A program made the position numbers and the translations under genes. 64,000 bases of DNA, taken from positions 682,001-746,000 of the forward strand of contig NZ_FJVE01000007.1 of NCBI RefSeq assembly GCF_900078195.1. The letters run 5' to 3'. The DNA is from Clostridium sp. Marseille-P299 (GTDB taxonomy: Bacteria > Bacillota > Clostridia > Lachnospirales > Lachnospiraceae). The notes below the pieces were generated by a model. The model was given only the letters and a program-made list of their open reading frames with translations, made no database searches and had not been told where the DNA came from. Positions 27,930-37,966 of this stretch are shown here, one piece after another. Within the stretch, counting starts at the first letter, position 1. Each line of letters opens with the position of its first letter.

Positions 27930-29483
27930 GTGAATGATAATAAAGAAAAGGGAGTAGTAAAGAACTATGTAAGTGGTTTTTTGCGTGTAGCGGTAGTAGC
28001 CAGCTTGGTTTTTGTTCAATTTGGACTAATATTTGCGCTATCGATATGGCTAAGTGGATACACAGTTTACATTTATACCATTATCGAAATTCTAAGTATT
28101 TTTGTAATTATTGGATTACTTAATGATTATCGATCCTCTTCATATAAAATTGCTTGGATTTGCATTGTACTATTACTTCCTCTAACAGGGCATATCATGT
28201 ACGCCTTATGGGGAAAGTCAGGTTCTAAAAAAAGCATTGAGAAAAAAGTGCTAGGTAAATTAAGGCATGGTGCAACATTTTACGAATACGATGAAGAAAC
28301 CATGAATTTATTTGCAGAGCAATATCCAACGAAATCAAGAATGGCAAAATTTATGGAATCCCATACGTTTCCACTATTTAAAAATAATGAGGTTACGTAT
28401 TATCCCATGGGGGAAGACGTATTTGCAGCTATCTTTGAAGACATAAAAGAAGCAAAGAATTTTATAATGATAAACTTTTTTATTGTTGGGGAGGGTCTTC
28501 TTTGGGAAAAGATGCATGCATTGCTATTAACTAAAATACAACAAGGCGTAGAAGTTATGTTTATGTATGACGATTTTGGTGCAATGCTTCGTACTAGTAA
28601 GGATTTTAAAAGAAAGCTTGAAGAAGAAGGATTTAAGATCAGAATATTTAATCCAATACACAAGTATACAGAAAAATTATATATGAATTATCGAAGTCAT
28701 CAAAAAATCATTGTGATTGATGGAAATGTCGGTTATACTGGTGGAATAAACTTAGCAGATGAGTATGTGAACTACGTAGCTCGTTTTGGTATATGGAAAG
28801 ATAGTGCTGTTCGTGTAGAAGGCGATGCTGTTTGGGGATTAACGGTTACATTCCTTCAGATGTGGGAAGTATGCACCAATGGTGCCTTAATTGATTATAC
28901 TCCATATCGCCCAACAAAAGAATTTAAGAAGAATAATGTATTTTGCCAAGTAATTGCAGATGGACCAGCTAATAATCCTGAGAATCCAATTGAATCTGTT
29001 TATAAGCAAATGATTCATTATACTAAAAAGTACTTATATGTCATGACACCATATTTAGTGATTGAAGATGATATGAGAGATAGCTTGATTAGCGCAGTAA
29101 GGGGTGGTGTGGATGTTAGAATCATTACTCCATTTATCCCTGATAAAAAAAGTGTGAAGCAAGTGACGAATTATAACTACGGAAAGCTTTTGGAAGCTGG
29201 TGTTCGAATTTTTGAATATACGCCTGGATTTATTCATGCCAAAGCAATTATCAATGAAGACTGCGGAATCGTAGGAACAATAAATATGGATTATCGAAGC
29301 TTTTACTTACATTATGAGTGTGGTGTTTTTATATGTAATCGAGATGTGATTCAAACCATTAGAGAAGATTTTGATAAAACATTCGAAGTTTCCAAAGAAG
29401 TGACATACGAGGAATGGAAGAATCGTCCATGGACCACTAAGTTCTTACAAAGTATTTTAAACTTATTTTCTACGCTTATGTAA
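27930..29483 (+). CDS. cls: Cardiolipin synthase
   Basis: A 517-residue phospholipase D superfamily enzyme that condenses two phosphatidylglycerols into cardiolipin. Two or three membrane helices lie in residues 12-95. The two HKD catalytic motifs are at His257 (HQKIIVIDG) and His436 (HAKAIINED). The start is a GTG at 27930, preceded by GATGGGAG. Length and domain order match the bacterial Cls family. It sits near a conserved membrane gene, which fits a membrane-lipid context. Confidence 0.93.
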   Translation: MNDNKEKGVVKNYVSGFLRVAVVASLVFVQFGLIFALSIWLSGYTVYIYTIIEILSIFVIIGLLNDYRSSSYKIAWICIVLLLPLTGHIMYALWGKSGSKKSIEKKVLGKLRHGATFYEYDEETMNLFAEQYPTKSRMAKFMESHTFPLFKNNEVTYYPMGEDVFAAIFEDIKEAKNFIMINFFIVGEGLLWEKMHALLLTKIQQGVEVMFMYDDFGAMLRTSKDFKRKLEEEGFKIRIFNPIHKYTEKLYMNYRSHQKIIVIDGNVGYTGGINLADEYVNYVARFGIWKDSAVRVEGDAVWGLTVTFLQMWEVCTNGALIDYTPYRPTKEFKKNNVFCQVIADGPANNPENPIESVYKQMIHYTKKYLYVMTPYLVIEDDMRDSLISAVRGGVDVRIITPFIPDKKSVKQVTNYNYGKLLEAGVRIFEYTPGFIHAKAIINEDCGIVGTINMDYRSFYLHYECGVFICNRDVIQTIREDFDKTFEVSKEVTYEEWKNRPWTTKFLQSILNLFSTLM

Positions 29484-29541
29484 ATAACTAGATCGAATAA
29501 TTTAAAATGCTACTTATATAAAGAAAGGCTTGACAACAAAG

Positions 29542-29790
29542 ATGCACATAAATGTTTGTAAGCATTGTAAGAAGGTATACACGAGTAAATTTGTATCGTA
29601 TGCATGTAATGAGTGTAAAGAAAAAGATGATTTACAATTTGAACAGATAAAAGAATATTTAATGAAATATCCAAATAGCAATGCACTTCAAATTGCAGAG
29701 GCTTTGGATATTTCTGCTTATATCATAATACAATATTTGAATGAAGGTAGACTAATGACTTCAAAAGGAAATTTTGAACGTATAAAATAG
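29542..29790 (+). CDS. Small zinc-ribbon protein, flagellar-operon YvyF-like
   Basis: An 82-residue protein with an N-terminal zinc ribbon (CKHC and CNEC pairs) and a C-terminal helix-turn-helix-like part (ALQIAEALDISAYIIIQYLNEGRL). It resembles YvyF/TIGR03826-type proteins. No flagellar genes are nearby. The start is placed at the ATG. A TTG four codons upstream is too close to the AAAGG box to be convincing, but the ATG spacing of about 13 bases is also long. Confidence 0.6.
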   Translation: MHINVCKHCKKVYTSKFVSYACNECKEKDDLQFEQIKEYLMKYPNSNALQIAEALDISAYIIIQYLNEGRLMTSKGNFERIK

Positions 29791-29890
29791 CCTATTCTTT
29801 TTAGCTTGCTAATTAAGTTGCTATCTTTTTGATATTACGCTATAATATTATTAATAGAACATAAGTTTGATTTTAGATAGGAAAGAGAAT

Positions 29891-30511
29891 ATGATAGCAT
29901 TTGTTAAAGGCGAGTTAGCAGAGATAAAAGAAAATACGATTATCGTTGAGAATCACGGTTTGGGCTATGAGATAGCAGTGCCTCAAACGGTGTTTCATAA
30001 GCTTCCAGCACTACATAGCGAAGTGAAGATTCACACATATATGCAGGTTAAGGAAGACGGAATTGCCTTATTTGGATTTACGAATAAGGATGATTTGAAC
30101 GTATTTAAGTTATTGATTACAGTGAATGGAATTGGACCCAAAGGTGCACTAGGAATTTTATCTGCACTTTCTGCAGATGATTTGAGATTTGCCATACTTT
30201 CTGAGGATGCAAAAGCAATTTCAAAAGCTCCTGGAATTGGTGCAAAAACAGCAGGTAAGCTAATCCTGGAATTAAAGGATAAGTTTAAGTTAGAGGATGC
30301 ATTTGAACAAAAATTATTGAATGCAACGGAAAATATTTTTACAGATAGAAGTGCGATTGATGGAATATGCAATGAGGCAATCCAAGCGCTGGTTGCACTT
30401 GGATATGGTAGCAGTGAAGCAATGAGAGCGGTAAAAATGGTGAATGTAACATATGATATGGATTCTGAAAAAGTGTTAAAGCTTGCGCTTAAAAATATTG
30501 GATTAGTGTAA
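29891..30511 (+). CDS. ruvA: Holliday junction DNA helicase subunit RuvA
   Basis: A 206-residue RuvA. The tetramer holds the Holliday junction and loads the RuvB motor. The N-terminal OB fold starts [11 protein letters not shown]. Two helix-hairpin-helix motifs follow ([13 protein letters not shown] and [13 protein letters not shown]). The C-terminal RuvB-binding domain covers the last 50 residues. The start at 29891 follows AGGAAAGAG. An in-frame extension upstream is not family-like. ruvB follows after 23 bases. Confidence 0.96.
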   Translation: MIAFVKGELAEIKENTIIVENHGLGYEIAVPQTVFHKLPALHSEVKIHTYMQVKEDGIALFGFTNKDDLNVFKLLITVNGIGPKGALGILSALSADDLRFAILSEDAKAISKAPGIGAKTAGKLILELKDKFKLEDAFEQKLLNATENIFTDRSAIDGICNEAIQALVALGYGSSEAMRAVKMVNVTYDMDSEKVLKLALKNIGLV

Positions 30512-30534
30512 TGATAGATTGTTAGAGGGAACCT

Positions 30535-31548
30535 ATGGGAAAAAGAATGATAACAACTGAGTTAATGGAAGAGGATGTGAAGTTAGAAAGCACCTTACGA
30601 CCTCAGTTATTAAAGGATTATATCGGGCAAAAAAAAGCGAAGGAAAATTTAAAGATTTACATCGAGGCGGCAAAGCAACGAGGCGATTCTTTAGATCATG
30701 TCCTTTTTTTTGGACCACCTGGACTTGGAAAGACAACACTTGCAGGTATTATTGCAAATGAAATGGGCGTTAACATGAAGACAACTGCTGGACCAGCGAT
30801 TGAAAAACCTGGAGATATGGCAGCTATTTTGAATAATTTGCAAGAGGGCGATGTATTATTTATCGATGAGATTCATCGTTTGAATCGACAAGTTGAAGAA
30901 TTATTATATCCCGCAATGGAAGATTACGCTATTGATATTGTTATTGGCAAAGGTGCTTCTGCAAAGTCAATTCGGCTTGAACTTCCACGTTTTACTTTGG
31001 TTGGAGCAACTACAAGAGCAGGTATGTTAACAGCACCTTTACGTGATCGTTTTGGAGTGGTTAGTCGTCTGGAATTTTATTCTGCCGAAGAGCTAAAGAC
31101 GATTATTGTGCGTTCAGCAAGTGTTTTGAATGTGGAAATAGATGAAACTGGTGCGATTGAGTTGGCAAGAAGATCAAGAGGAACACCACGTTTGGCAAAC
31201 CGCTTATTAAAGCGTGTTCGAGATTTTGCCCAAGTAAAATATGATGGCAAGATAACCAAGGATGTTGCTAATTTTGCCCTTGATTTACTTGAAGTTGATA
31301 AGCTAGGACTTGACCATATTGACCGTCAAATTTTAATGACCATGATTGAAAAATTCAATGGAGGACCCGTTGGAATTGATGCAGTTGCTACTACAATTGG
31401 AGAAGATTCTGGGACAGTAGAAGAGGTATACGAACCATATCTAGTTCAAAATGGACTGATAATAAGAACTCCAAGAGGGCGAATGGTTACAGATTTAGCC
31501 TACAAGCATTTAGGACTAGCTGTTAGTTCAAAAGAGTGCGATGAATAA
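30535..31548 (+). CDS. ruvB: Holliday junction DNA helicase RuvB
   Basis: A 337-residue AAA+ ATPase that drives branch migration with RuvA. Walker A is [10 protein letters not shown] near residue 60, Walker B is FIDEIHR near 112, and the arginine-finger region [15 protein letters not shown] lies near 165. A winged-helix domain ends the protein. AGAGGG precedes the ATG. It forms the ruvAB operon. ruvC is not in this window. Confidence 0.97.
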   Translation: MGKRMITTELMEEDVKLESTLRPQLLKDYIGQKKAKENLKIYIEAAKQRGDSLDHVLFFGPPGLGKTTLAGIIANEMGVNMKTTAGPAIEKPGDMAAILNNLQEGDVLFIDEIHRLNRQVEELLYPAMEDYAIDIVIGKGASAKSIRLELPRFTLVGATTRAGMLTAPLRDRFGVVSRLEFYSAEELKTIIVRSASVLNVEIDETGAIELARRSRGTPRLANRLLKRVRDFAQVKYDGKITKDVANFALDLLEVDKLGLDHIDRQILMTMIEKFNGGPVGIDAVATTIGEDSGTVEEVYEPYLVQNGLIIRTPRGRMVTDLAYKHLGLAVSSKECDE

Positions 31549-31612
31549 AAAACGCTTATAAATTCCCTAAATAAAATAAGTATTGTTTTTCCAGTGATTT
31601 ATGTTAAAATAT

Positions 31613-31641
31613 AATAACGAAGCGATTTGTGCTTCGTTATT
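31613..31641. repeat. Perfect 11-bp hairpin after ruvB
   Basis: AATAACGAAGC (31613-31623) and GCTTCGTTATT (31631-31641) flank a 7-base loop. No T-run follows. The right arm is the first piece of a tandem repeat. Confidence 0.7.
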
Positions 31642-31724
31642 AAATTCTATTAAGAAGTGTACTTAGCTTCGTTATTAGATTCTATTAAAAAGCAATATGT
31701 GCTTTGTTATTACAATCAGAAGCG
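31631..31724. repeat. 35-bp tandem repeat, 2 full copies and 1 partial
   Basis: Units starting GCTTCGTTATTA lie at 31631 and 31666. A third, diverged unit (GCTTTGTTATTA) starts at 31701. It fills the ruvB-zapA gap together with the hairpin. Confidence 0.8.
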
Positions 31725-31843
31725 CTTTTGCAGAGTAAATATTGTACAAAAGTTCATAAAGATTCAATTATCAGAATTTAGTTTCATATAAGTTTTATTA
31801 GTTTTGAGATAGTGGTGGGGAAATTCTCGGAAAAGAGGACGGT

Positions 31844-32263
31844 ATGAATAAACGAACGGATATTGAAGTTATTATTAATGGGAAGCGATATGTTATTTGT
31901 GGGTATGAAAGCGAAGAATATTTACAAAAGGTTGCATCCTATATTAACAGTAAGATAGCGGAATTTAAACAACAAGATTTCTACCGAACTTTAGATGGCG
32001 AGATGCGCAATATTTTGCTTCAGCTAAACATTGCAGATGATTATTTTAAAATGAAAAAACAATTAAAGCAATCCGAGAGCGATAGTGATTTAAAAAGTGG
32101 AGAGATATTTGATTTGAAGCATGAGATTATTATGCTACAAACAAGGCTAGAAGCTGCAGAGAATGAAATTATAGGATTGCAAAAGGAAAATCTAGAAGAA
32201 CAGAAGAAAGTTGTTCGTTTAGAGACAGAGCTTATAGAAGCGCGAAAGAATAAAACAAACTAA
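31844..32263 (+). CDS. zapA: Cell division protein ZapA
   Basis: A 139-residue ZapA-type protein. Residues 1-75 form the small globular head (IEVIINGKRYVICG...YLQKVASYINSKI). The rest is a coiled coil that dimerises. ZapA bundles FtsZ filaments at midcell. The neighbours are consistent: in clostridia zapA often precedes a U32 peptidase gene, as here. A clear terminator follows. Confidence 0.88.
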   Translation: MNKRTDIEVIINGKRYVICGYESEEYLQKVASYINSKIAEFKQQDFYRTLDGEMRNILLQLNIADDYFKMKKQLKQSESDSDLKSGEIFDLKHEIIMLQTRLEAAENEIIGLQKENLEEQKKVVRLETELIEARKNKTN

Positions 32264-32271
32264 TAATTAGG

Positions 32272-32296
32272 GGCTGTCAGGGATGACGGCCTTTTT
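32272..32296 (+). terminator. Intrinsic terminator after zapA
   Basis: GGCTGTCA (32272-32279) pairs with TGACGGCC (32284-32291) around GGGA, then TTTTT. Confidence 0.88.
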
Positions 32297-32379
32297 AAAA
32301 TTATAGAAGCATTGTAATTAAGTAAAAGAAAGGGTTAACATATAGTATTAGTAAGAAAATACTATATGAAAAGGTATAT

Positions 32380-34866
32380 ATGAATAAAATTGAAATATTA
32401 GCACCTGCTGGTTCTATTGAGAGTTTACATGCAGCAATCAATGCAGGTGCAGATGCAGTATATATAGGCGGCACATTATTTGGGGCTAGAGCATATGCAA
32501 ATAATTTGGATGAAGAAACCTTACTTCGTGCCATTGATTATGTTCACGTTAAAGGAAAGCAAATGTATTTAACTGTGAACACCTTATTAAAGGATGAGGA
32601 ACTATCTGAACATTTATATACGTATTTAAGAAGATTTTATATGGAGGGCTTAGATGCAGTTATTGTACAAGACGTAGGTGCAATGCGTTATATACATGAA
32701 CATTTCCCTAAGCTACCAATCCATGCAAGTACACAAATGACACTTACAATGGCAGAAGGTGCTAAGACCTTTGAAGACTATGGCGTTACTAGAATGGTAA
32801 CTTCAAGAGAGCTTAGTTTAGAAGAGATTAGAAGGATACGTGCCAATACATCTCTTGAAATTGAATCATTCGTACATGGTGCATTGTGCTATAGCTACTC
32901 AGGGCAATGTTTAATGAGTAGTATGATTGGTGGAAGAAGTGGTAATCGAGGTCGTTGCGCTCAACCATGTCGTATGGAGCATGGATGCAAAGAAAGCGGT
33001 TCGGTTGTATCTAAAAAAGAAGAGAGCTTTTTATTAAGCCCAAAAGATATCTGTACGCTAGATTCCGTTGCTGAGTTTATCGAGGCAGGGATTGACTCCT
33101 TTAAAATCGAAGGAAGAATGAAGAGATATGAATACTCTGCAGGTGTTGTTGAAAGTTATCGCAAACAGGTAGATTTATATTATGAATTAGGAAGTGAAGG
33201 TTATCGCAAGTTTAAAGAAAAGAATCCTAATTTTATAAAAGAGGACATGCTTAAATTGCAGGATTTGTACAATCGTGGTGGTTTCTCAAATGGTTATTAT
33301 CAAGCTCACAACGGCAAATCTATGATGTCCATGCATCGACCAAATCATAGTGGTGTGTATGTGGGAAAAATTGTTGATATCAAAGGAATCAATGCATCCA
33401 TTCGTTTAGAAGAGAATATTAATGCACAAGATATTCTTGAAATTCGTGAAAATGGAGATAAGGTTTATGAATTTACAGTTAAAGATGGTGCTAAGGCTGG
33501 CCAGATTTTAAAAAGTAATTTCAAGCCTGGCAGTAAGGTGAGCATTGGAAATGAAGTTTATCGAACAAAGAATAGTCAATTACTAGAAGAACTTTCTGAA
33601 AAATATTACGAAAATGAACGTAAGGTTTCAATTCATGGTTTATTATGTGCAACGCCAGGTGAAAAACTAGAATTACAGGTATCTACGAAAAATCGTGAAG
33701 ATAAGTTGATTAAGGTGAGCGAAATTGGTGATGTGGTTGAACCTGCAATGAAGCAACCAATGACTAGGGAAAAAATAAAGGCGCAATTGGAAAAGACAAA
33801 CGAAACACCATTTACTTTTGAGAACTTAGATATTGAGTTGAATGGAGATGTATTTATTCCAGTATCAAAATTGAACGAGATTCGTAGAAATGCCTTATTA
33901 CGTTTAGAAGAGGCAATGGCTCAAGAATATAAAAGAGAAGAAGCTTTAGAGCCTATTATGAAAGATCAAAGTAAAGAGTTTATAGCAGAAGATAACAATA
34001 GTGATATTGGTATCATTGCTTTTGTCAAAGATGAAGAACAATTAATTCATGCATGTGAAATAGAAGAGGTTGATGAAATCTATTTAGACATGGCTGAATG
34101 CAACTTTTTACAAATTGAGAAACTTAGCAAGCAAGTAAAAGAGTATAAGAAAAGATGTTATATTGTTATGCCACACATCTTCCGCTCTTATACCTATGAT
34201 TTATTCTTAAGGAATAAAGCGTATTTGCTAGCCGATACTATAGATGGATATGTAATTAAAAATTATGAGCAGTATACATTTTTTAAAAACTTGCAAACAG
34301 AGGAACATTTATCTAAGGAAGTACGACTTGATTACAATATGTATGTTATGAATAATGAGGCGAAGAAATTCTATCTAGAGCATGGAATTACTCATACCAC
34401 AGCATCCGTTGAGTTAAATCAAGGTGAGTTATCAAGACTTGGAATTTCAAATATGGACCTTTTGGTGTATGGTAATTTGCCATTAATGGTGTCAGCACAA
34501 TGCGTAAAGATGAATACGACTGGTTGTAGAAAACAGGTAAATAAAGCAAATAAAAATTTACAGAGTGCCGATGATGATAAATCCTTGGTTCTTGTAGACC
34601 GTTTAAAGAATGAACTCTCAGTAAGAACAAATTGTAGAGAATGTTACAATACTATTTATAACTCCAAGTGTCTTTCATTGCTTGAGGAAGTGGCAGAAAT
34701 ACAAAACTTAAATCCAAGAAATATTAGACTAGATTTTAGTAACGAAACTGGAGAAGAAGTAAGCAAAGTACTAAAAAGTTTTGTTGATGTATTTAAACAT
34801 GGCATAGATTCTAGTTTAAATCTGCGAGAATACACAAAAGGACATTTTAGAAGAGGTATTCTTTAA
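32380..34866 (+). CDS. Peptidase U32 family protein with DUF3656 region
   Basis: An 828-residue U32 protein. Residues 1-300 hold the U32 core with the signature FVHGALCYSYSGQC. Residues 380-500 match the DUF3656 insertion. The remaining half includes a second barrel-like part with a Cys set (CVKMNTTGC, CRECYN, CLS). Related RlhA and TrhP enzymes hydroxylate rRNA or tRNA cytidine and uridine using prephenate-linked chemistry, so RNA modification is as likely as proteolysis. The ATG lies behind a weak AAAAGG box. Confidence 0.88.
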   Translation: MNKIEILAPAGSIESLHAAINAGADAVYIGGTLFGARAYANNLDEETLLRAIDYVHVKGKQMYLTVNTLLKDEELSEHLYTYLRRFYMEGLDAVIVQDVGAMRYIHEHFPKLPIHASTQMTLTMAEGAKTFEDYGVTRMVTSRELSLEEIRRIRANTSLEIESFVHGALCYSYSGQCLMSSMIGGRSGNRGRCAQPCRMEHGCKESGSVVSKKEESFLLSPKDICTLDSVAEFIEAGIDSFKIEGRMKRYEYSAGVVESYRKQVDLYYELGSEGYRKFKEKNPNFIKEDMLKLQDLYNRGGFSNGYYQAHNGKSMMSMHRPNHSGVYVGKIVDIKGINASIRLEENINAQDILEIRENGDKVYEFTVKDGAKAGQILKSNFKPGSKVSIGNEVYRTKNSQLLEELSEKYYENERKVSIHGLLCATPGEKLELQVSTKNREDKLIKVSEIGDVVEPAMKQPMTREKIKAQLEKTNETPFTFENLDIELNGDVFIPVSKLNEIRRNALLRLEEAMAQEYKREEALEPIMKDQSKEFIAEDNNSDIGIIAFVKDEEQLIHACEIEEVDEIYLDMAECNFLQIEKLSKQVKEYKKRCYIVMPHIFRSYTYDLFLRNKAYLLADTIDGYVIKNYEQYTFFKNLQTEEHLSKEVRLDYNMYVMNNEAKKFYLEHGITHTTASVELNQGELSRLGISNMDLLVYGNLPLMVSAQCVKMNTTGCRKQVNKANKNLQSADDDKSLVLVDRLKNELSVRTNCRECYNTIYNSKCLSLLEEVAEIQNLNPRNIRLDFSNETGEEVSKVLKSFVDVFKHGIDSSLNLREYTKGHFRRGIL

Positions 34867-34883
34867 ACTCCGACATGGAATGT

Positions 34884-34931
34884 TTCCTACGAAGTTTCAT
34901 TAAAAGTTTTTGCGAAAAAACTTCGTAGGAA
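34884..34931 (+). terminator. 14-bp perfect hairpin between U32 and the SEDS-PBP gene
   Basis: TTCCTACGAAGTTT (34884-34897) pairs with AAACTTCGTAGGAA (34918-34931). T-residues are not adjacent, so termination is uncertain. Confidence 0.5.
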
Positions 34932-35013
34932 GCTTTCCCTAAGTTGTTTTTGGATAAGCTTTATAGAATACTTCCTATAAATCAAATGGAAGGTTCAATA
35001 AGAAGAGGTAAAA

Positions 35014-37845
35014 ATGGATCATTTAATTACGGAATTAACAAAATATTTAATTATCATATTAATGACGCTGTATACTTTCTTTTCCTTTCGAGTAATCGTA
35101 AAAAAGAATAAACACTACCGTAAAAGAGTATATCGTGGAATGGAAATATTGATGTATCTGATTCATGGTAGTAGCTTTTTATCTCTTTATGTTACGTCAC
35201 GAGATGAAAAATTATTTATATTGTATATAAGTCAGTTACTGGTATTTATCATATTTAGCGCGTTATATAAAGTTAGTTATCGAATGATGTCACAATTAGT
35301 TTTTCAAAATATGATGATGCTGTTGATGATTGGTTTTGTAATGATAACGAGACTTTCATTCGAAAAAGGAGTTAGGCAGTTTGCTATTTCAGCGGCTATG
35401 CTTTTGATATGTTTAGTTGTACCAGTGGCGATTGAAAAATTTAAGTCCCTTGGACGGCTCGGTTGGTTTTATAGCTTATTAGGTCTTGCTATGTTAATCG
35501 TAGTTCTAATCTTTGGACAAGAATACTACGGAGCAAAAAACTGGATTATTATAGGTAAGTTTCAATTCCAACCATCTGAAATAGTGAAACTGTTGTATAT
35601 CTTTGCAGTGGGTGCTTTACTTAGCAAGGCAGTAAAATTTAAAGAGATCGTCTTAATTACGATAATGGCTGCAATTCATGTTATTTTATTAGTATTGGAA
35701 AAGGATTTAGGTGCTGCACTTATTTTCTTTATCACATATATCATAATGTTATATGCAGCAACGAAAAAAGCGGCTTACTTAGCTGCTGGTGTAGGGGCTG
35801 GTGTTGTTGGAGCCTTTGCAGGCTACACTTTGTTTGATCACGTACGAATTAGAGTGGCGGCCTTTTTACATCCTTTTGAGTTGATTGAGAAGGAAGGATA
35901 TCAAATCAGTCAATCCTTGTTTGCGATAGGAACTGGTGGTTGGCTAGGAATGGGATTAAGCCAGGGATTGCCTAACAATATTCCAGTTGTAGATTCTGAT
36001 TTTATCTTCGCAGCGATTGCAGAGGAGTTCGGTGGTATCTTTGCGATATGTATCATATTAATTTGCATTAGTTGTTTTGTTATGTTTATTAATATTTCAG
36101 TAAAGATAAAAAATACGTTTTATAAATTAGTTGCGCTTGGATTTAGTACTATGTACATCGTGCAGGTTTTACTAAACGTTGGTGGTGTTTTAAAATGCAT
36201 TCCATCCACAGGAGTTACTCTTCCATTAGTTAGTTATGGTGGTAGTTCCATTGTTAGTAGTATATTTATGTTTAGCATTATTCAAGGGCTTTATGTATTA
36301 CATTTACGTTCCGATGGAAATGAAGTTTCTTTAGATGAAATCGAAGCTGAAAAACAAAAGGATAAAAAGAAAAAGAACTCTAAAAAAGGCAATGATCAGT
36401 TGCAATTACAGGAAGAAAGAAAACTACAAAAGAAGTTAGAGAAAAAAAGAAAAGATGTGACTCAATCTGTTATTCGTTTTATGTACTTTTTTTCAGCACT
36501 TTTATTTGGTGTGATCGGGTATTATACGTATTTCTTAACATTTAAGAGTAAGACAGTTGTGAATAATAATTATAATTATAGACAGGACTTGCTAGCACAA
36601 CGAATTACACGAGGAAAGATATTATCAGCAGATGGTAATATATTAGCTCAAACTGTTGAACTTGATGATGGAACTGAGATGAGAGTTTACCCATATGGAA
36701 ACACATTTTCACATGTAGTTGGAAGAATGCAAAAAGGTAGGACAGGAGTCGAATTATCGGATAATTTTAATCTGTTGACTTCAAGTATTAATGGTTTTAC
36801 AAAGTTAACAAACGAGATTGCTGGGAAGAAGAATCCTGGTGATAATGTGGTAACAACTCTTAATACAAAACTTCAACAAGTAGCTTATGATGCTCTTGGT
36901 AATAATCAAGGTGCTGTGGTAGTTTTAGAGCCTTCCACAGGAAAGATACTTGCAATGGTATCAAAACCTGATTATAACCCAAATACAGTAGTGAATGATT
37001 GGGCAGATCTTAATAATGATTCATCTTCACCACTTTTAAATCGTGCAACAAGAGGTTTGTATGCTCCAGGATCGACATTTAAGATATTAACAACATTAGA
37101 ATATATGAGAGAAAATCCTGATTACGAATCTTATGAATATGAATGTAAAGGTGAGGGAAGATTTAATGATGTAACGCTCCATTGTGTAAAAAGCCATGGA
37201 CGTGTTAATCTATTAAGCTCTTTTGCACATTCTTGCAATACTTCATTTGGTAATTTAGGAATAACATTAAATATGGATTCCTTTCAAAAATTAGCTAGGG
37301 ATTTCTTATTTAATCAACCACTTCCAACTTCAATTACTACTTCACAAAGTAGCTTTGTTTTAGATGGGACATCCGATCCTAATGATTATCCACAAACGGT
37401 GATAGGACTTGGTAAAACACAGATAACACCACTTCATAACGCTATGATTGTATCTGCTATAGCAAACGGTGGAGTTTTAATGAAACCATATCTTATTGAT
37501 CATATCGAATCTGCTTATGGTGATGAGGTATCTCGTAATACACCTTCTAGCTACGGAAGTTTAATTTCAGCCAATGAAGCACAAGTTTTAACAACGTATA
37601 TGCAAGAAGTAGTTGAAAATGGTACTGGAACAAAATTAAAAAATATGTCCGTTACAGTTGCTGGAAAGACTGGTACAGCAAAGTATGATATAAATAAACC
37701 AGAACATGCTTGGTTTGTAGGATTTGCACCTGTAGATAACCCAGAAATAGCAATCAGCGTAATTGTTGAAAGCGTTGGTTCTGGTAGTACTTATGCGGTG
37801 CCAATTGCTAAGAAAATTATAGAGGCATACTATTCTACAAAATAG
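35014..37845 (+). CDS. FtsW/RodA-type glycosyltransferase fused to a class B penicillin-binding protein
   Basis: A 943-residue fusion. Residues 1-430 form a SEDS (FtsW/RodA/SpoVE) peptidoglycan polymerase with about ten membrane helices. The conserved Asp sits at residue 231 in EKDLGAAL, and the SEDS signature PLVSYGGSS is near residue 410. A charged Lys/Glu linker (435-480) and one more helix (about 487-507) lead into a class B transpeptidase. Its active-site motifs are intact: SxxK at Ser687-Lys690 (STFK), SxN at 740-742 (SCN) and KTG at 885-887. One chain would polymerise and cross-link glycan. Separate SEDS and PBP genes are the rule elsewhere. The frame is open throughout, so it is not an assembly error visible here. 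Confidence 0.92.
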   Translation: MDHLITELTKYLIIILMTLYTFFSFRVIVKKNKHYRKRVYRGMEILMYLIHGSSFLSLYVTSRDEKLFILYISQLLVFIIFSALYKVSYRMMSQLVFQNMMMLLMIGFVMITRLSFEKGVRQFAISAAMLLICLVVPVAIEKFKSLGRLGWFYSLLGLAMLIVVLIFGQEYYGAKNWIIIGKFQFQPSEIVKLLYIFAVGALLSKAVKFKEIVLITIMAAIHVILLVLEKDLGAALIFFITYIIMLYAATKKAAYLAAGVGAGVVGAFAGYTLFDHVRIRVAAFLHPFELIEKEGYQISQSLFAIGTGGWLGMGLSQGLPNNIPVVDSDFIFAAIAEEFGGIFAICIILICISCFVMFINISVKIKNTFYKLVALGFSTMYIVQVLLNVGGVLKCIPSTGVTLPLVSYGGSSIVSSIFMFSIIQGLYVLHLRSDGNEVSLDEIEAEKQKDKKKKNSKKGNDQLQLQEERKLQKKLEKKRKDVTQSVIRFMYFFSALLFGVIGYYTYFLTFKSKTVVNNNYNYRQDLLAQRITRGKILSADGNILAQTVELDDGTEMRVYPYGNTFSHVVGRMQKGRTGVELSDNFNLLTSSINGFTKLTNEIAGKKNPGDNVVTTLNTKLQQVAYDALGNNQGAVVVLEPSTGKILAMVSKPDYNPNTVVNDWADLNNDSSSPLLNRATRGLYAPGSTFKILTTLEYMRENPDYESYEYECKGEGRFNDVTLHCVKSHGRVNLLSSFAHSCNTSFGNLGITLNMDSFQKLARDFLFNQPLPTSITTSQSSFVLDGTSDPNDYPQTVIGLGKTQITPLHNAMIVSAIANGGVLMKPYLIDHIESAYGDEVSRNTPSSYGSLISANEAQVLTTYMQEVVENGTGTKLKNMSVTVAGKTGTAKYDINKPEHAWFVGFAPVDNPEIAISVIVESVGSGSTYAVPIAKKIIEAYYSTK

Positions 37846-37966
37846 ATATAATAATTCATTAATAACAATAAAATAGAATCCCTAAAAACAATAGGTTGAA
37901 TTAAGACGGAAAGTGTTGTATACTAAAGGGTAGTAAACGTTACACCAGAAAACAGGAGGAATTGCG

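Noticed and set aside
29021..29260. Antisense frame inside the cardiolipin synthase
   Set aside because: It lies opposite the second HKD domain and lacks any start signal or family similarity.
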